This document shows, in pieces, positions 32,179 through 45,600 of a DNA stretch of 55,623 nucleotides (its first letter is position 1; each line of letters starts with the position of its first letter). The translations under genes were made by a program, and so were the position numbers. The stretch is from Parietichytrium sp. I65-24A (taxonomy: Eukaryota; Sar; Bigyra; Thraustochytrida; Thraustochytriidae), in assembly GCA_012862575.1 (NCBI GenBank), contig BLSF01000117.1, positions 2,412 through 58,034 of the forward strand, given 5' to 3'. The notes beneath the pieces were generated by a model that saw only the letters and a program-made list of their open reading frames with translations, was not told where the DNA came from and did not search any database.

Positions 32179-35100
32179 CTATTTACCAGCACCTGAAAGC
32201 GACTCAGACCTGTTGCGCTGTAAAAGGCTTGGATCCTGTCTCGGGCTCTGCTGCTGATTCCAAAAGGGAATCGATGCCGATTCAGGCTTTGCAGGAGACT
32301 CAAAAGAGTCTGGAGCTACTCGCTCGTACAAGAGCATGAATGCAGACCATTCTCTTTCAACTGTGTCCAACTTGACTCCCCAAGTGTTTGAAGAGGTCTT
32401 CTCGAAGGTGCCACCAAAACATTCTTCGGCGAGGTCCGAGTTGACGTCAAATTCTTGAACTCGGGCATCGTCAAAGCGGAACCAAGAGTCGTCGGCGGTT
32501 TTGAATGAGTAATAGTGACCTGCGCCAGCTCTGCCGCGATGGACAACGACACCGGAGAGTGCATATTTGCAATTCTGTTTGTAGTCCTTGATCTCTTCGT
32601 CACTCAGCGGCTGGGCTTTTGCCCAAAAGACATTTGCGTCAAATCTTGCGTTCTGAAATTCTCCACCTCCTTCGCCTTCCGGGGAACCGTGCACACTCTC
32701 TCCGTTCTTCACCTGTGCGCGAGCTTCCACGGCTTGGCCGATTCGTGTGTACTGAAACAGATCGAGTTTGCGCGGGAATTGAATGTAATGGTTGAGCTTC
32801 ACCGTCTCCATGGACATCAAGTCGAATGTGAACCGCTTCGGGTGAATGAACAGGTAGTCAGGCAGTTGCGTGAGGCACGACACAAAGGTGCACGGCGTAC
32901 GGTTTTGACACTGCTCGCAGTCCACTTTGTTATCGCCGGTGAGCACTTCCGGGGCCACGAGGCTTGCCAAACAGTCTTCGAGGCTGGTTTTTTCCACGGA
33001 ATTATCTTTCGTCATCAGCTCTAGACGATAAAACGACTCCTCTCGAGACACGCTCACGGTGCCGCATACGTGGCAACGCTTAAGCCTGGTTTGGTTTCCC
33101 AAAAAGCACTCTTTCAATGTGTCGAGATACTCGCTCCCGCGCAAGCTGCTCTCAAGATTATCCAGCAGCTTGTCGTAAAACTCGCTGGCGTCGTTCTGAG
33201 AAGTCACGGGGAATGTGAGCTTGAGGACGGAGCAAGCCTCCACAAACGGAATCGGGTCATAGCAACCCTTGCGCGAGTCCTGCATAAAGCGGAAGGTGCG
33301 TTGCAACTGGCGCAAAACTTCCATGTTTTGAAGACCCGTCTCTGGCCCGCCTGAATTGCCTGAGGACCCGGAAGGGTTTGCCACAGACGAGTTGTCAATT
33401 TGGAACGTCTCTGTGACCATCTCAGAATGCTCACTCTTGGGTGTGGCGCAGATGTGGCAAAACGGCGCATCCAAGTCGTTCACCCCGCTGCAAATACACA
33501 TCCACCCGACAACAACCTTCATCTCCTCCACCTTTGGCTTGCTCGGCATACTCGCCCCCACGCCAGTGATGGCATTTCCTGTCATTTCATTCGGAGGTGA
33601 GACGGGAGCGGCAAGAATCGCTGAGCGGAATCGCGGAATATGGAACAGAAGCTGTAGCAGAGAATTCTGGTAACAGGTCGAGCCGCGATTCCGCAGCCCA
33701 ACATAGCCAGTGTTGTTGCGGCCCTGGAATACACTCGTGGATGCTCCGCTCGGCTTGGGGTCAAACCTCCAATCTGGGACATTCTTTCTACCACGCTCGT
33801 CTTCACGAAGAGGCTCGGGCGTCTCACAAGAGAATTGCTCCACCAGACTGATGAGCTCGCACATTAAATCCATGTCACCAGCCACAAGTGCACAGAGCAA
33901 GTTTTGCACAGCTGTACGGGATCCTCTTGAATTGCAAAAAGGCTGCTCGCGGGCGAAGTCCATAAGGAAGTCTTCCCAGAGAACCCTCACGATACTAGAC
34001 GCACCCTCGTCCTCTTCTGAATCCCCATCCACTCGTATCCCTGCTACCTCTTTGCGCAGTGACGGGTGCGTTTGCACCATGTGGCTCAGAGTATCCACAA
34101 AGTTAACGAATAGCTTTGTTTCACTGTCCATATGCGGGTTGAAGAATCGCGTGGAAACCGCCTCTTCCGTATGCGGAATATGGTCGCGCTCTCTTAATTT
34201 GCCCGGCCACTCAAGCACCAACGAGGTTATCCGAAATGCGAGTTCACGATCCTCCGTAGATACTTCCGCAGTCGTGTCTGGTATAAAGTGCCTGAATAGT
34301 TGAAAGAAATCGTCGCAAGTGGTGGACCAATCCTCATCTTCAAGACTCAGCTCCGAGCGGCGAAGAGCGCGAGTTACGCTTTGGCGATACTCTGACTTCA
34401 CCTGCGCCACGCTCTGCAGGCAAAGGCGAGCTTGGTTTCGGAGCTCCCTATTACTACAGTTAAGGAGTAATTTGCGCACAAACATTTCGGCACAAGTGCC
34501 CTCCTTCTTGAGGAAGAAGAACTTGGACTTGGCGGATTCCCCAAAGAGCAGCAAACCAATGCGATCCACTCCGGTTACCAAGCCCTGCAAAGTATTGAGC
34601 GCTTCAATGGTAGCCCTCGCCAAACGCCTCGTGCTTATACAAAAGGCGCATACTGGTGGCCGCAAAGGTAAGAGCTCGAGAGCGACATCTGGGGGCAGCT
34701 TTGACCTCTCCACAGTACTGAGGCCGCTGAGGTTGGCTGGAGACACCCCGAGAAACTCCCCAGTGCAGGTGCACCACCCAGACTTTGGGGAGCCTTCCAT
34801 ACTCCGTTTTTCCAATTCGTCTCTGCCATGAAGAATGACCTGAACTAACGACTCCGCAGCGCTGTGTAAGACAGGGTGGTCGGGAGCCTGCTGCTCCATG
34901 ATCCCAACAGAAGCGGAAACGACATCAATTAGCAACGGAAAAGCTGTGTCCACAACCTCTGGCTTCTCTCTGAACCATGTTTGGCAAAGCGAGTTAAACA
35001 GTTTGAGTACCGCAACGGGGCCGTCGCCGTGCGTAAAGTCTTGTCGGATTGCAGCTCCCGGAAAGTCCGGCATTGGTGTTTCGCAGCTAAGCGTTAGAGA

Positions 35101-38100
35101 CCCGATCGCGTGAGCCAGGTAGACAATTTGCCAGTGATTCGGCTCTGTCAAGCTCAAGAGGTCGGCCCACGTGCGCGCATTGGACTTGTAAGACAACAAA
35201 ACGTTCACCACGGACGAGTATCGCAGGTATGGAGTACAGAAACTCAGTCAGATCGACCATCTGTCGGTCTTGTGAGATGTCCAAAAGAGCAAAAATCGTG
35301 TCGCACATATCTTCAGACAAGCTCATTATTCCCGCAGGAGATGTCGGATACGGCTGTTGTATCACCTGCTGAATACTAATCGGCGTGTGCGGCGGACCAG
35401 TGGTTGCGACTTGGGGACCATGACCATCCGGCAGGTGACGATTTTCGTCGTCAGGACTCTCTGCTCGCGAGGCACCGTGGGAACTATCGTCATTTGGCTC
35501 GGGTAATGAAGTCTCAGGGTCTCCGCGGGCCTCATAAGGAACCATTTGGAGATTGTTGCTCCAGTTTTGGGATGTCGAGGAGGAGGTGTGGTCGTTTGGC
35601 GCAGCATCGGAAAGCAACACCGCTTTGATCACCACAGGGGAGATCCCACTAATTCCAAGATCCTCAAGGAGCAGATTTGTGAGTCGCGGAGTGTCCACGA
35701 GAGAAATTGTCATGTCGCGGGTGATGCTCTCCAGCCCAACTCCTTTCGTCAGGTGTAAAGTAAGGTCCATAGGATTACAGCCCGCCTGTTTTGCGAGCCA
35801 ATGAATAATGTCCGCAACCAGCATTTTTGTGTGGACTGGCAGCGCCGAATGGCTGAGCAGCTTGTGATTTGATTCAATGGTGAGCTTTAACGGGAAGCCA
35901 GCTCCCATACCAGCAAGCTTGCTGGGGTACTCCGCAGGTCTACTCCACTCATTCTGTTGGAAAGCTAGAGTTTCCGCATTGACGATGTACGTCACCAAAA
36001 AGTCCAGGCACCTTCGTGCGAGCGGGATGAAGAACGCCCTCTGAGCCTTGTTTTGCGACAGCAGAAAGTGCGTCACGCTTTGCAAGGCCTCAAAGACCTC
36101 ACCCAGAAAGTCGTCCGAAACAGAATCCTTTGATTGGCCCTTTGAATAAATTGCAAGGAGCAAACTAAATGCTTGTGTGGAGACCTGAGCATAGTCAGTA
36201 GAATTCTCCAGGGCAACTGACCAAAGTGCCTCTAGCCCCGCAAGCTCCAGGGAGCCTACCGAAGTTACCTCGACCGGGCCAGCAACGGTGGCTTCCAGAG
36301 GAGGCAATATGTACCATTTTCTCAATCGCTGAACGTCTTTCTCTTCCACAATTCCGCTCTGGTACACTATTTGATGCGCGTTTGACCATGACGAGTACTT
36401 TGTAATTTTCCCGCGAACCATGTTTCCGTTTTCAAAAAGAACGAGGACGCGGCGACCTATCAAGTTGTCACCCTCTAGACCTGGCGGAGGTGGCGAGGTG
36501 CGAATCTTGAACTCGTCACGCACAGCCTCGTAGTCGGTTGCAACTAAGTTGCCGGCTTGGCTGTTGACGGCGACAAAGAACGCCTGTAGACAATGGTATG
36601 TTTTCGGTCCAACGAGTTTCAAGGATAGCTTGGAAGGGAAGAGTTCCATGAGGGTGTACTCCAACAACTCTTTCGAGACGCAGTCCACCCTCGACTCGAA
36701 AGCTAGCACTCTGAGCCAAAACATAAAGGTCTCCTGGGTGGTGAAATTGCCAAAGTTGCCTTCTTCGTAAGTTGGCATACAGCATGTACTCCATAGACGT
36801 CGAATGTCTTCTTGCTTCAGAAAAATCTGATCCTTGGCGCCTTTGAGCAATGCGGAGAGTGCAATAAGCCGTCCGTTCTGGTGCTCTACGAGCCTATCTA
36901 CTGCGGATTTGCGTTGCTGTTCAAGAACTGCAGCTGCGGAAATGCCCTCGGAAAGACGTTTTGTCCGAACTCTTCGAGACCGAGCGTTCTGCATTGCAAA
37001 GTGCTTATGGCTGAAGCTTCCGATGTCATACCGATGTTGTTCATGAACGTGGGCATCCTCCGCACCTTCGTCAACCAAACTCGGCTCTGCAATCGGAAGC
37101 TCATCCACTGTAGTTCGAGTCGAGTCGTAAACGAGAAAACCCTCGAATTCAGACAATACCAACTCTTTGAGATTCCATTCTTGATCAAGATCAACAATGA
37201 AGTTGCGCCGCGCGCTCAGGCGGCTAGCGTCTGTAGGGCAGGCAAGTACAAGGGTTTTCAGCAATTTGTATGCTGTCAGAACCGCCTCCGGTGTTGGGTC
37301 TATGACCTCCAAGCCTTCAACTTTCGCCCTCTCGAGAGCCTCCTGAGCCTCACGTGGGTCTATTTCGTTGAGCCCGGCTTGAGACTGCCCGAACTGTTCA
37401 TCGAATTGTGCGCCGCTCCTCCCTGTTAGTCTAGGTGACTGCAGTTGTGATGTGAATTCATCTTCATCGTCGGCGGCAAAGAAGCCTATTGCGGACGTGT
37501 CAGAGCTTCCGATTTCGTCCATGTTCGGATTGTGTAAAGTCCCTTTCTTCTTAAACCGGCTCTGTGAATGCTTGACAATCTCAAGACACCTCGAGGCAAA
37601 TCGTTTGCAAACTGCAGGCGGAGAGTCTTTAGCAACCTGTGCAAAGGCAGCTAAAATGTCAGCAAATTGCGCGGAGGTAATGTTCAGTTTAGCGGCAACG
37701 GAACAGCCAACAGCTTCGGTGTTGTCGGGCGGGGGACTACTTTTCGCACGGGCGGAGTTGCCTCCGCGATTCGATTGGCGAGACGGGGATGAATTTACAG
37801 ATGACGGCGCATTCTCCATCACAGGCGAGTAGGGCACAGAGTTGGCAAAGAGCAAGGACCAAAGAGCACCAAGGCTCGCAGATAGAGCCATTGCACCTTT
37901 TTTGATGATTGTTTGCTTGAGATACGGATCGCCCGAAAGTGACTGCAAGATCAGTTTGAACGAACCCAAGTCAGCTCTAGAAAGTACTGCAGACGACGTC
38001 TGGCAGAGCAGGTGGACCATGAGCGACTCATTAAAAACGGGAAACAGAAAGATTGAAGTCAAAAGTTTGCGCACCGCTCTGGAATTGGTATTGGAGAGCA

Positions 38101-39901
38101 TGAGGTCCAGGATTTCAGTGTCCAGCGCAGAGCCCTTTAAAAGATCTTCGCTCATGGGGACGACTCTCTCATCCATTCTCTCTCCGAAAATGTCCTTGTA
38201 TACACCGAGAGATTTGAAGTACGAGGTCAATGCACCCTTGTCCACCTTCCTTTTGCCGTTCAAGGATACGCACAGTTTGCCAAGCTGTTCAAGCCCAAAC
38301 CTTCGATACCGCAGCTTGTCCGACTCAAGAAAGCAGACTGCTGTCTTGATGGCTTTCTCCGAGACAATGTCCACAGACTGTTGAGGTACGCTAGGCGACT
38401 CGGTACCTTGAGCTGCCATCGCTACCTGCGAGGTGGCATCCAAAATCGTGCTGAGCGATTCGAGTATCTTGTTGTACAGCTCAGAAGACTCCAACACGGT
38501 TGGCATTGACCAGGACCCCAATGCCTGGAGGGTGATCTCAACTAGATCCCGAACCATCGCAGAGTCGGCCTCTGCAAGGCCAGCTGCATTCTTGAGAACG
38601 GGGCTGATGGCAGCGTGTGTTATCGCAGCACCAGAGCATGCGGTGGAGTCGGCGATAAAGCCTGAAATGATCTCAAGCCCGCCCTGCGCAGAGAAGCATT
38701 CGAGTGCAATAGTGTGGAGGTGCGGGGCGCCATCGTTCTGAGGGGTGGTGCTCCACGAGTGCGATGTCCTGTTCGTGTAGATGAATGTTTGATGATAGTA
38801 GCGCTGTGTTTTGGGGTCCAGCAGCGCATCCAGAATTTCCAATTTGCAAGGATTCTTGCACCTGAGGAAAGATAGACAAAGGATGACTGCGTTTTTTACA
38901 ATCTTCTCGAAAGCATCATTCATGGCATCCTGGATGGAGCCTGGCCCGTTGACGACGTTGACGGCGGCGGCTGTAGTCTCCTCCACAGGCTTTCCTGCGT
39001 CCAGCTGTGCTTCTCCGGAAACTTGTGAAGATGTCTGAGAACCATCAAGGTCCTCGGAGTTTGTTAGGTCATCTGCTTGTTGCGCGGCGGTTGTTGACTC
39101 ATCCGCGAGGATTCTATCCAGCTTGGCCCATTCCTGATTCAACACTTTCCAAGAGTGCTTGTTACTCAGGGATGACTCATACATGTCGAGAGACTTGCGC
39201 AATAGCTTGTCAAATACATTTTCGACGAAGTGCTTTGCTAGGGTGTCGGATTCTTGCTCAGTTTCGCTCTCGCCTTTCCCAAGCTTCTCGCTCGCCAAAG
39301 CTACAGCATAGCCAGCAAGAATCCAGTTCGGAGGTTCCGTTCCAGACATTTGCTGCTCCACTACTTTAAAGAGCTCGGCCTCCTCCATGACCGGTGCAGA
39401 AGTGATACTGAGAGAATACGCGTTAGCTCGAGCAGAGTCCGTGACGTTTTTGGCGCCAGGTGCCTTGCTTGGCGACGAAGACGTGGACGGTTTGGTGTTG
39501 GCCCGAGTCACTGAGGGGTTTCCATCTGTCATGTTGTAAAAGTCGTCCGTGGGATCACTGTAGAGATTGCTCCTGTTTGAGCTTGCCAAGACATCCTGCC
39601 ACGACGCCTGCGTTTTGCCATCGTCCCCGTCCGTGTCAGCGAAAGGCTGATCGTCAAAGTTAAAGGTACTAGTTCGTTTGTTTTCGCAAATCGAGCAGCT
39701 ACCCAAAAAACATCCAAACAGTTAGCCTCACGGACTTGTTTCCACACATTGCTTTCTCTAGAGGTAGAAAAACACAATGTTATAAACGCCCACTTACCGA
39801 CTTGGGTTGGTAGCCTCGTCATTTTCGAATGTGCAATAGGAGCATGTCCATACCGATGGCGTTCCCAGCTGAAACGAAACCCCGTTTGCCTTCTTGTCCA
39901 T
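32179..39901 (-). CDS. Giant ubiquitin-specific protease (USP9X/24/34 type), frameshifted
   Basis: Exon 1 is 39901-39798 and exon 2 runs 39698-32179. One extra base near 35231-35233 breaks the frame; allowing for it, the protein is 2,540 residues, close to USP9X or USP24. Exon 1 begins MDKKANGV and encodes a RanBP2-like zinc finger (W18, C20, C23) whose second Cys pair (CSIC) comes from exon 2, which supports the intron. A long helical region follows, with a Tudor-like segment (RRVLVLFENGNMVRGKI). The USP domain has the Cys box NRGSTCYQNS (C2043) and the His box GAGHYYSF (H2429), CxxC zinc-ribbon pairs, and a second RanBP2-like finger (GWMCICSGVND...FCHIC) inside it. It cleaves ubiquitin from proteins, probably in the cytosol. 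It ends ~60 residues after the catalytic domain, earlier than animal relatives. Confidence 0.88.
35228..35236 (-). other. Apparent 1-base insertion in the USP gene
   Basis: Upstream the frame reads ...LTEFLYS; downstream it continues ...YLRYSSVVNVLL in another frame. No GT-AG intron fits the few bases between them. Removing one base of the CC at 35231-35232 gives a continuous product. A sequencing error is likeliest; a real frameshift allele is possible. Confidence 0.75.
39699..39797 (-). other. USP intron 1 (99 bp)
   Basis: The donor is GTAAGT and the acceptor TTTTTTGGGTAG. Phase 2. Splicing joins the two cysteine pairs of a RanBP2-like finger and links the long open frame, which has no ATG of its own, to an ATG-initiated exon. 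Confidence 0.85.
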
Positions 39902-42679
39902 CGCCCTTCTCCCTCAGCTGCTCGGCGCAACGCCTTCAAGCACTCGCCGTAGCCCTGTCTGTGCTTGCTCGCTTGCTCGAGTGGAAGGGATGCGGCCTCC
40001 AAAAAACGAAAGTACTTGCAGATGGATGGATGGATGGACGGACAGATAGATAGATGGAAAGCAAGAATACAGCTTAATGTACTCACCAAACAGCACAAAT
40101 ACGTGGTCACACACGATCCTTCGGCCTTCAGCCCTTTAAGATGAACTGTCTCGAGAAACTTATCACCTGAACCTGCTCCACAACATCAGGGATCAGCCTT
40201 GCATCAACAAGACAAAACACCGATCTCTGCTTCCTTCCTAATCTCTTAATTCCACAGCAAGCCTATTTATTTTCTTTTCCCCCTTGATCAGCAAAGCAAA
40301 GCAAAGCAAAGCAAATCAAATCAAAGATCGATCTATATTATTCGTCCTTTCTCCCACTTGACCCTTCAAGCACCTCATGTACACAGCATACACAAAGAGT
40401 GCATACACCGGCAGCTGCGTCAGCTTTTCCCCGCAGAGACGGTTTCCCCGGCCCAGGAAGCTTTCCGCGATGCACAATTGCACAATTGCACGATAATAAG
40501 ACAGAGGTACTCAGTACCGGAGTACACCCGCGGCCGCCGCACGAATTGTCCGTCTCACTCACTCACTCACTCAACTCACTCACCCGAGGTCGGAATGGAA
40601 GGGTCCGCGGAACATGCACTGGTGAGGGCGCTCTCTCGGATAATCTCGAATCCTTGGGTCTGTCCCCGGAGCTGTGGTAATTCACCGAGAGGAGGACGGG
40701 TTTCCTTCTTTCGTGCTTCTCATTTTTAACGAGAAGATTTTCTCACTCAACTTGTGATTATTTTCTTTTCGTTCTTTCCTGCTTCACTTGGTAAGACGCC
40801 ATAGCGCAAACATTAGTGTCCTCGACGAACGAGGGAAGCCTTCGCTGTGTGCCAAGTCACTGAAGACGGTTTCAGCGCGTGGAGATCTTCTCACGGGTCT
40901 TCTTTCGGAACTCTTTGTTGTTCTTTAGAGTAACAATTGTTTATAAATTAGTAGCAATGGAGAAGATGAGGGAAAACCAAGGAGAGAGGTACCGGACGGG
41001 ATATCGTGGAGGATCTGGCGGGAAGACTTCCTTCCTCAGTAATGGAGCGCTAGTTTGCTTAGCAGAACGTGGGGCGAATCCCCGGTCGCGCCGTTTATTT
41101 GCCCTTTTAAAAAGAATGGCCGACGTCATTTTGCAAAGTGTCCTCGAGGACACTTTGGATTTTGGAGCCGTTCTGTACCGAAAAGCTCTGCGACGCCCCA
41201 TCAGTTTCTGGCAACAGAGGACAGAGGAAGAAGGAACGCTCTCTTGACTGGTTGGTTGGGACTCACCAAAATTTATAAATTATATAATTTTGTTATTCAC
41301 CGTGACTGTCAATTGAAATCTGTTCTGAAATGTGAAAAAGAAACCAAATCGAAAAAAACAAAAAACTGTAATTTCTCGTAAGCGATTTTCTTTGCAGTTT
41401 ACATCAGTTTATACGTAAAAAAAAACTCATTCTCAATCAATCAATGACAAAGCCGGAGATAAATAAATTTGATAAATTTGATAAATTTGTCTGTTTCTGA
41501 GTTTCGACTTTTGCGTTCCTCAGTTTGAAGAGTCAGCGTCGCTTCCTCTCAGTGCTAGACCATTCGGTTAGTGCTCCAGTAGGAGTCGTCGCCTTGCTAT
41601 CCAGTGCTATGTCGAGTCTACCGCTGAAGCGACCACAAGTTCTACGAGCAAGAAATTTGAGATCATCGGCCATCGAGATAATCGCGAAAAAAGGAAGAGC
41701 GTCTTGCAGCTAGCTAGCAAGCAGAGATGCTCGTTCTAAAAGAGAGGAAAAGTTACGCGGCGTCAGTCGATCGAATTGTTGAAAGGCTAAATATAACTTA
41801 CCGCTCCTTTTTGGTTAAAGCTAAGTTACTGATCAATCTCGCCATGCTTCGGCTTGCACCTATTAGTATGCTCAGCTCTCCAAGAAGCCCCACCGTCTCC
41901 TCAGTCGCAGGTCCAGCATCGCAGATCATGACGTCATGTGTCCCTAACACAATAACGATAGCGTCATTCACCGCAAAACAGGAGAACCCGCTTAGCCACA
42001 AGCCTATAGGCAAGAACCTGGAATTCAGTTTTTTGGATAGACCAAACCGTAGAAGCAGCTAACAATCATCGGCTGCCTAGAGTAGCATCCCGAATCGTAC
42101 CATCCAAGCAACAGGCGGAACCTCCGCTCTTGAGAGAAACGGGAGGAACATTCTCCGTGGCTTGCTCAACCATCAGCGCAAAAAGCAGTAAAATATCAAT
42201 CAATCAAACAGCTAAAACTATCCAAAAAATCAAATCAAATCATATCAAAAAAAGAAACGAGAAAAGAAAAAAACAAAACAAAATCATCATAATTATAGCA
42301 TTTACTATAGTCCACTCTACCAAAACACTCGCATAGCAAATCGCCTATTTCTCCGCTAACCCCCTCGGTGCACGAGAGGGATCGATAGCCGCCAGCTACC
42401 TAAAACTGTACAACTCCAGGAGAGGGCAGAACCCACTCCATTCTCTTTTCTTTCTTTCTTTCTTTCTTTCTTTCTTTCAATTGAAAGTGACTGGCAGTCC
42501 CACAACACCCACACCCACATCAGTCCCATCCGTCCCATCCGTCCCAGCGTCCCAGCGTCCCCGCGCGGTCCCACAGGTCCCACAGGTCCCCGGTGTCCGC
42601 GGACTAAACTCCATTCAAGAGCGGGAAAGAGGGGGGTGGGGAAAGAGGAGAAAACAAAAAAGAAGGGAGCGAGGACACC
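39902..42679. other. Intergenic region between divergent USP and rhodanese-cupin genes
   Basis: I see no gene I can support. Repeats include (GGAT/GATA)n near 40020-40050, (AAAGC)n at ~40292-40316, (CTCA)n at ~40553-40582, and (TTTC)n at ~42448-42478 in the leader of the next gene. A 24-base perfect palindrome lies at 41134-41157. The ORFs at 40957-41247 (+) and 41727-42062 (+) have ATG starts but no recognised content, so they may be chance frames or small lineage-specific genes. Confidence 0.4.
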
Positions 42680-45600
42680 ATGTCCTCGACGATGTACAAG
42701 CGGCTGGGGTCCTCGCGCAAGGCGTGGCAGGAGGAGGAAGAAGGAGTAGGAGTAGGAGTAGGAGCGGAGCGCGTCCCCGTGAAGCATGCGCAGGAGGAAG
42801 GGGGCCACGGCGACTATGGCGCGGACGAGGACGTGGACAGCAGCAAGCAGGCGAAGGCGGGGCTAGGCAAACTGCTAAGCTCGCGAGGGTGGGCGCTGTT
42901 CCTGTTCATGTTCGGCGTGCTGGCGTACACGCTGCAGAGTAAGGTGCTGGGACCGGCGGGGCGTCACGGGCTCATCTGCCCGCGAGGAGCGTGCGGACTG
43001 TGGCGGTCTGCGGCAGACCCCGAATTGGCAGCTGCACCTTCGCACAGTGTCGCATTCGAAAGCGAAAGTGGAAATGATATTGCCAATGGCAATGTCAATG
43101 GCAATGTCAATGGCAATGTCAATGCAATTGCAAGCAGCCGCGCCGATGGTGCAAATGGAAATGCAATTGCAAATGCAAATGGCAATGGAAATGCGAATGT
43201 AAATGCAAATGCAAATGCAAATGCGAATGCGAATGTAAATGGCAATGTGAACGCAGCTGGAGGTGGAAAGTGGGGCTCCAGCAATCTCGCTGGCGCGTGG
43301 TCCCTGGCCAAGTTCCGCGACTGGGCAATCGGCGGCGAGGATGCGGACATTGACACTGACATTGACATTGACGTGAACGCTGATGTGAACGCTGATGTGG
43401 ATGTCAATGCGGACTCGCCTTCGCAGGGAATGTCTTTGGAGGATCGGAACGAGCTCACAGCTGCGGACGGCGATGGCGGCGAGCAGCGTGGCGCGTGGGG
43501 ATCGGTGAGCGTGGAGAGCGGCGAAGAGCAGGAGCTTGCGGCTGCCGGGACTGTGGACTGGGAGGAGCTGACTGTGCAGGCGCCGACGCGCGAGGAGCAG
43601 GTGTTCCGCGAATGGGGGCTGGATATGAACTCGGAGTTCTTCACGCTGGACGAATTCAAAGCGCTGATCGGACGCACGTGCCCGGCGCTGAGGCACTGCT
43701 CGGTCAAGCACTCGGCGGCGCTGTTCTACCGCGGCGGATCGTGGGAGGAGGTCGAGGAGAAGGACCCGGTGTGGAACCCGCACAACTGCTGGCTGTACCA
43801 GTTCTCCGGGTCCGAAACGTGGGCGCAGGACTCGACAAGTACGCAGCACATGGCCGTGTTTCTGGACTCGGAGCCGGAATCGTCTGCGTTTAAAGAAGCC
43901 GCGCAGACCAGCGAGATGTTCCATTACCTCGCGGCGCCGGCGCCGGTCACCAAGCCGGTGCTGGATGCCATGAACAAGGAACTGGACGAGTACGTGCGCG
44001 CGAACGCTGCGGCAGACACCGTGCACCTCACGGTCGTGGTCAACTGGGTGGCTCCGGACCGCGAACAGCTCCTGGCGCGGATGCTGTATCAAGTGGGGAA
44101 TAGGCTGGAGCGGGTAGCTTCGGTGCGCGTGATCTGGACCACGGCGCCGTTCACCTCAGTGGCCACTTCCGGGAAGGCGATCCGGTTCAACGAGGCCATG
44201 GCCACTGAGATCAAGAGAAATGTCGACAACAAGGCATCGGCTGTCCTGGTCAAGCGCCCCCGCCAAAGGCAAATACGGCCAAGGCAGGGGCAAAGCCTCT
44301 GCGCGGTTACATTGCCATGAGGGACGCGGTGAAGGGCATCGAAGACGCGTACATCTTTGACGTGCGCAACTCGCGGGAGACGCCATTCGATGACCATGCG
44401 CAGTACTTTAACGAACACGCAGCCCCTCTCCCGCTTAACCGCATTTTGCAGGGGTGGGTGCCGAATGTCATGCCTGGCGCGCGCATTCTCGTGGTCTGCG
44501 GCTCCGGCCTCAACTCCATGCGGGCGGCCAAGGTGTTGCGCATGTTTGGTTTCGAAAATGCCTTCCCAATTGCCATGAATCAGGTGCAGCCAGGGTCCAT
44601 CCCGGAAGGGCTCCCGGCTCCAGTCAAGGTGCGTGACATCGTCAGCGTCGTTGGCCTTGATACCTTCGCACCGAGCTTGGGAGCACCCGCCGAGATTGAG
44701 TTCCCGGCGAACAGCAACCTTTTGGCACAATTTCTGGGAAATGCCGTTTTGAACGATATGTTCCGAAGCGAAATCGTCGTTCGTGCTAAAAAGCCGGCAT
44801 CCGAGCACATTTGCCAAGACCGCGACGCATGCACATCCTGCTTTGTTACGGTGGGTGCTGTGCCCTCCTCGCGAGTCAACTATGGTACCCTGGCGTTTTA
44901 TCTTACCAAGCGCGAGGCTCCGCACAAGATCCTGCTCACCAGCGAGCACAAAATCTGGGAGGGTGACTGGCCTACTTTTGTCAAGAGCAACCAGGACATG
45001 CAACTCACCGTTCGCAAGAACTACGCTAGCGCAAAAACCCGCCAATTCGAGAAGCAGTACTTGGCGGACTATCTCAAGGAGACCCACATCATTGCCGAAG
45101 ATGAAAACGGCGAGATTGTTACCGTCACGGAGGCGCGCGAGACCGACGAAAAGGGTGGCAAGCTGCCTATTTACGCGGGCAATAACAAGTTGGACCCCTC
45201 CAAGATGTCGGCGTACAACTTTAAATACCCAGAGTGGGTCCGAAGGACTTCTTTCGAGAAGCCGGGTAAGTTATTCTGTTGTTATGTGTTCTTCTCTTGA
45301 TTGCGAGACATGGGGTTGTCGGAACCGCTAACCTTGTTTTCTGTTGGGTGATGGTGCAGCAATGTGGCTCGGACCCAAGGGTTCTCTCTCTTCCCTTCAC
45401 GTGGACCATAACAACAAGGGCAACCTTGCGTATCAGGTGCTCGGTGCTAAGCGATGGCATTTGTTTCCTCCCAGGAACAGCCCGTTCATGTACAGTCGCA
45501 AGGTTGGCGTCGTTCACTGGGCTCATGTAATCGATCCATCCGTTTATAACGAACAGATGATGGCCCAGACGCCGCTCTTTCGCCTCGCTCTTCCAGAGTC

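Noticed and set aside
42875-44092. A 405-codon minus-strand ORF opposite the rhodanese-cupin gene
   Set aside because: It is an antisense shadow; its Ile/Cys-rich part is the complement of the Asn-repeat array.
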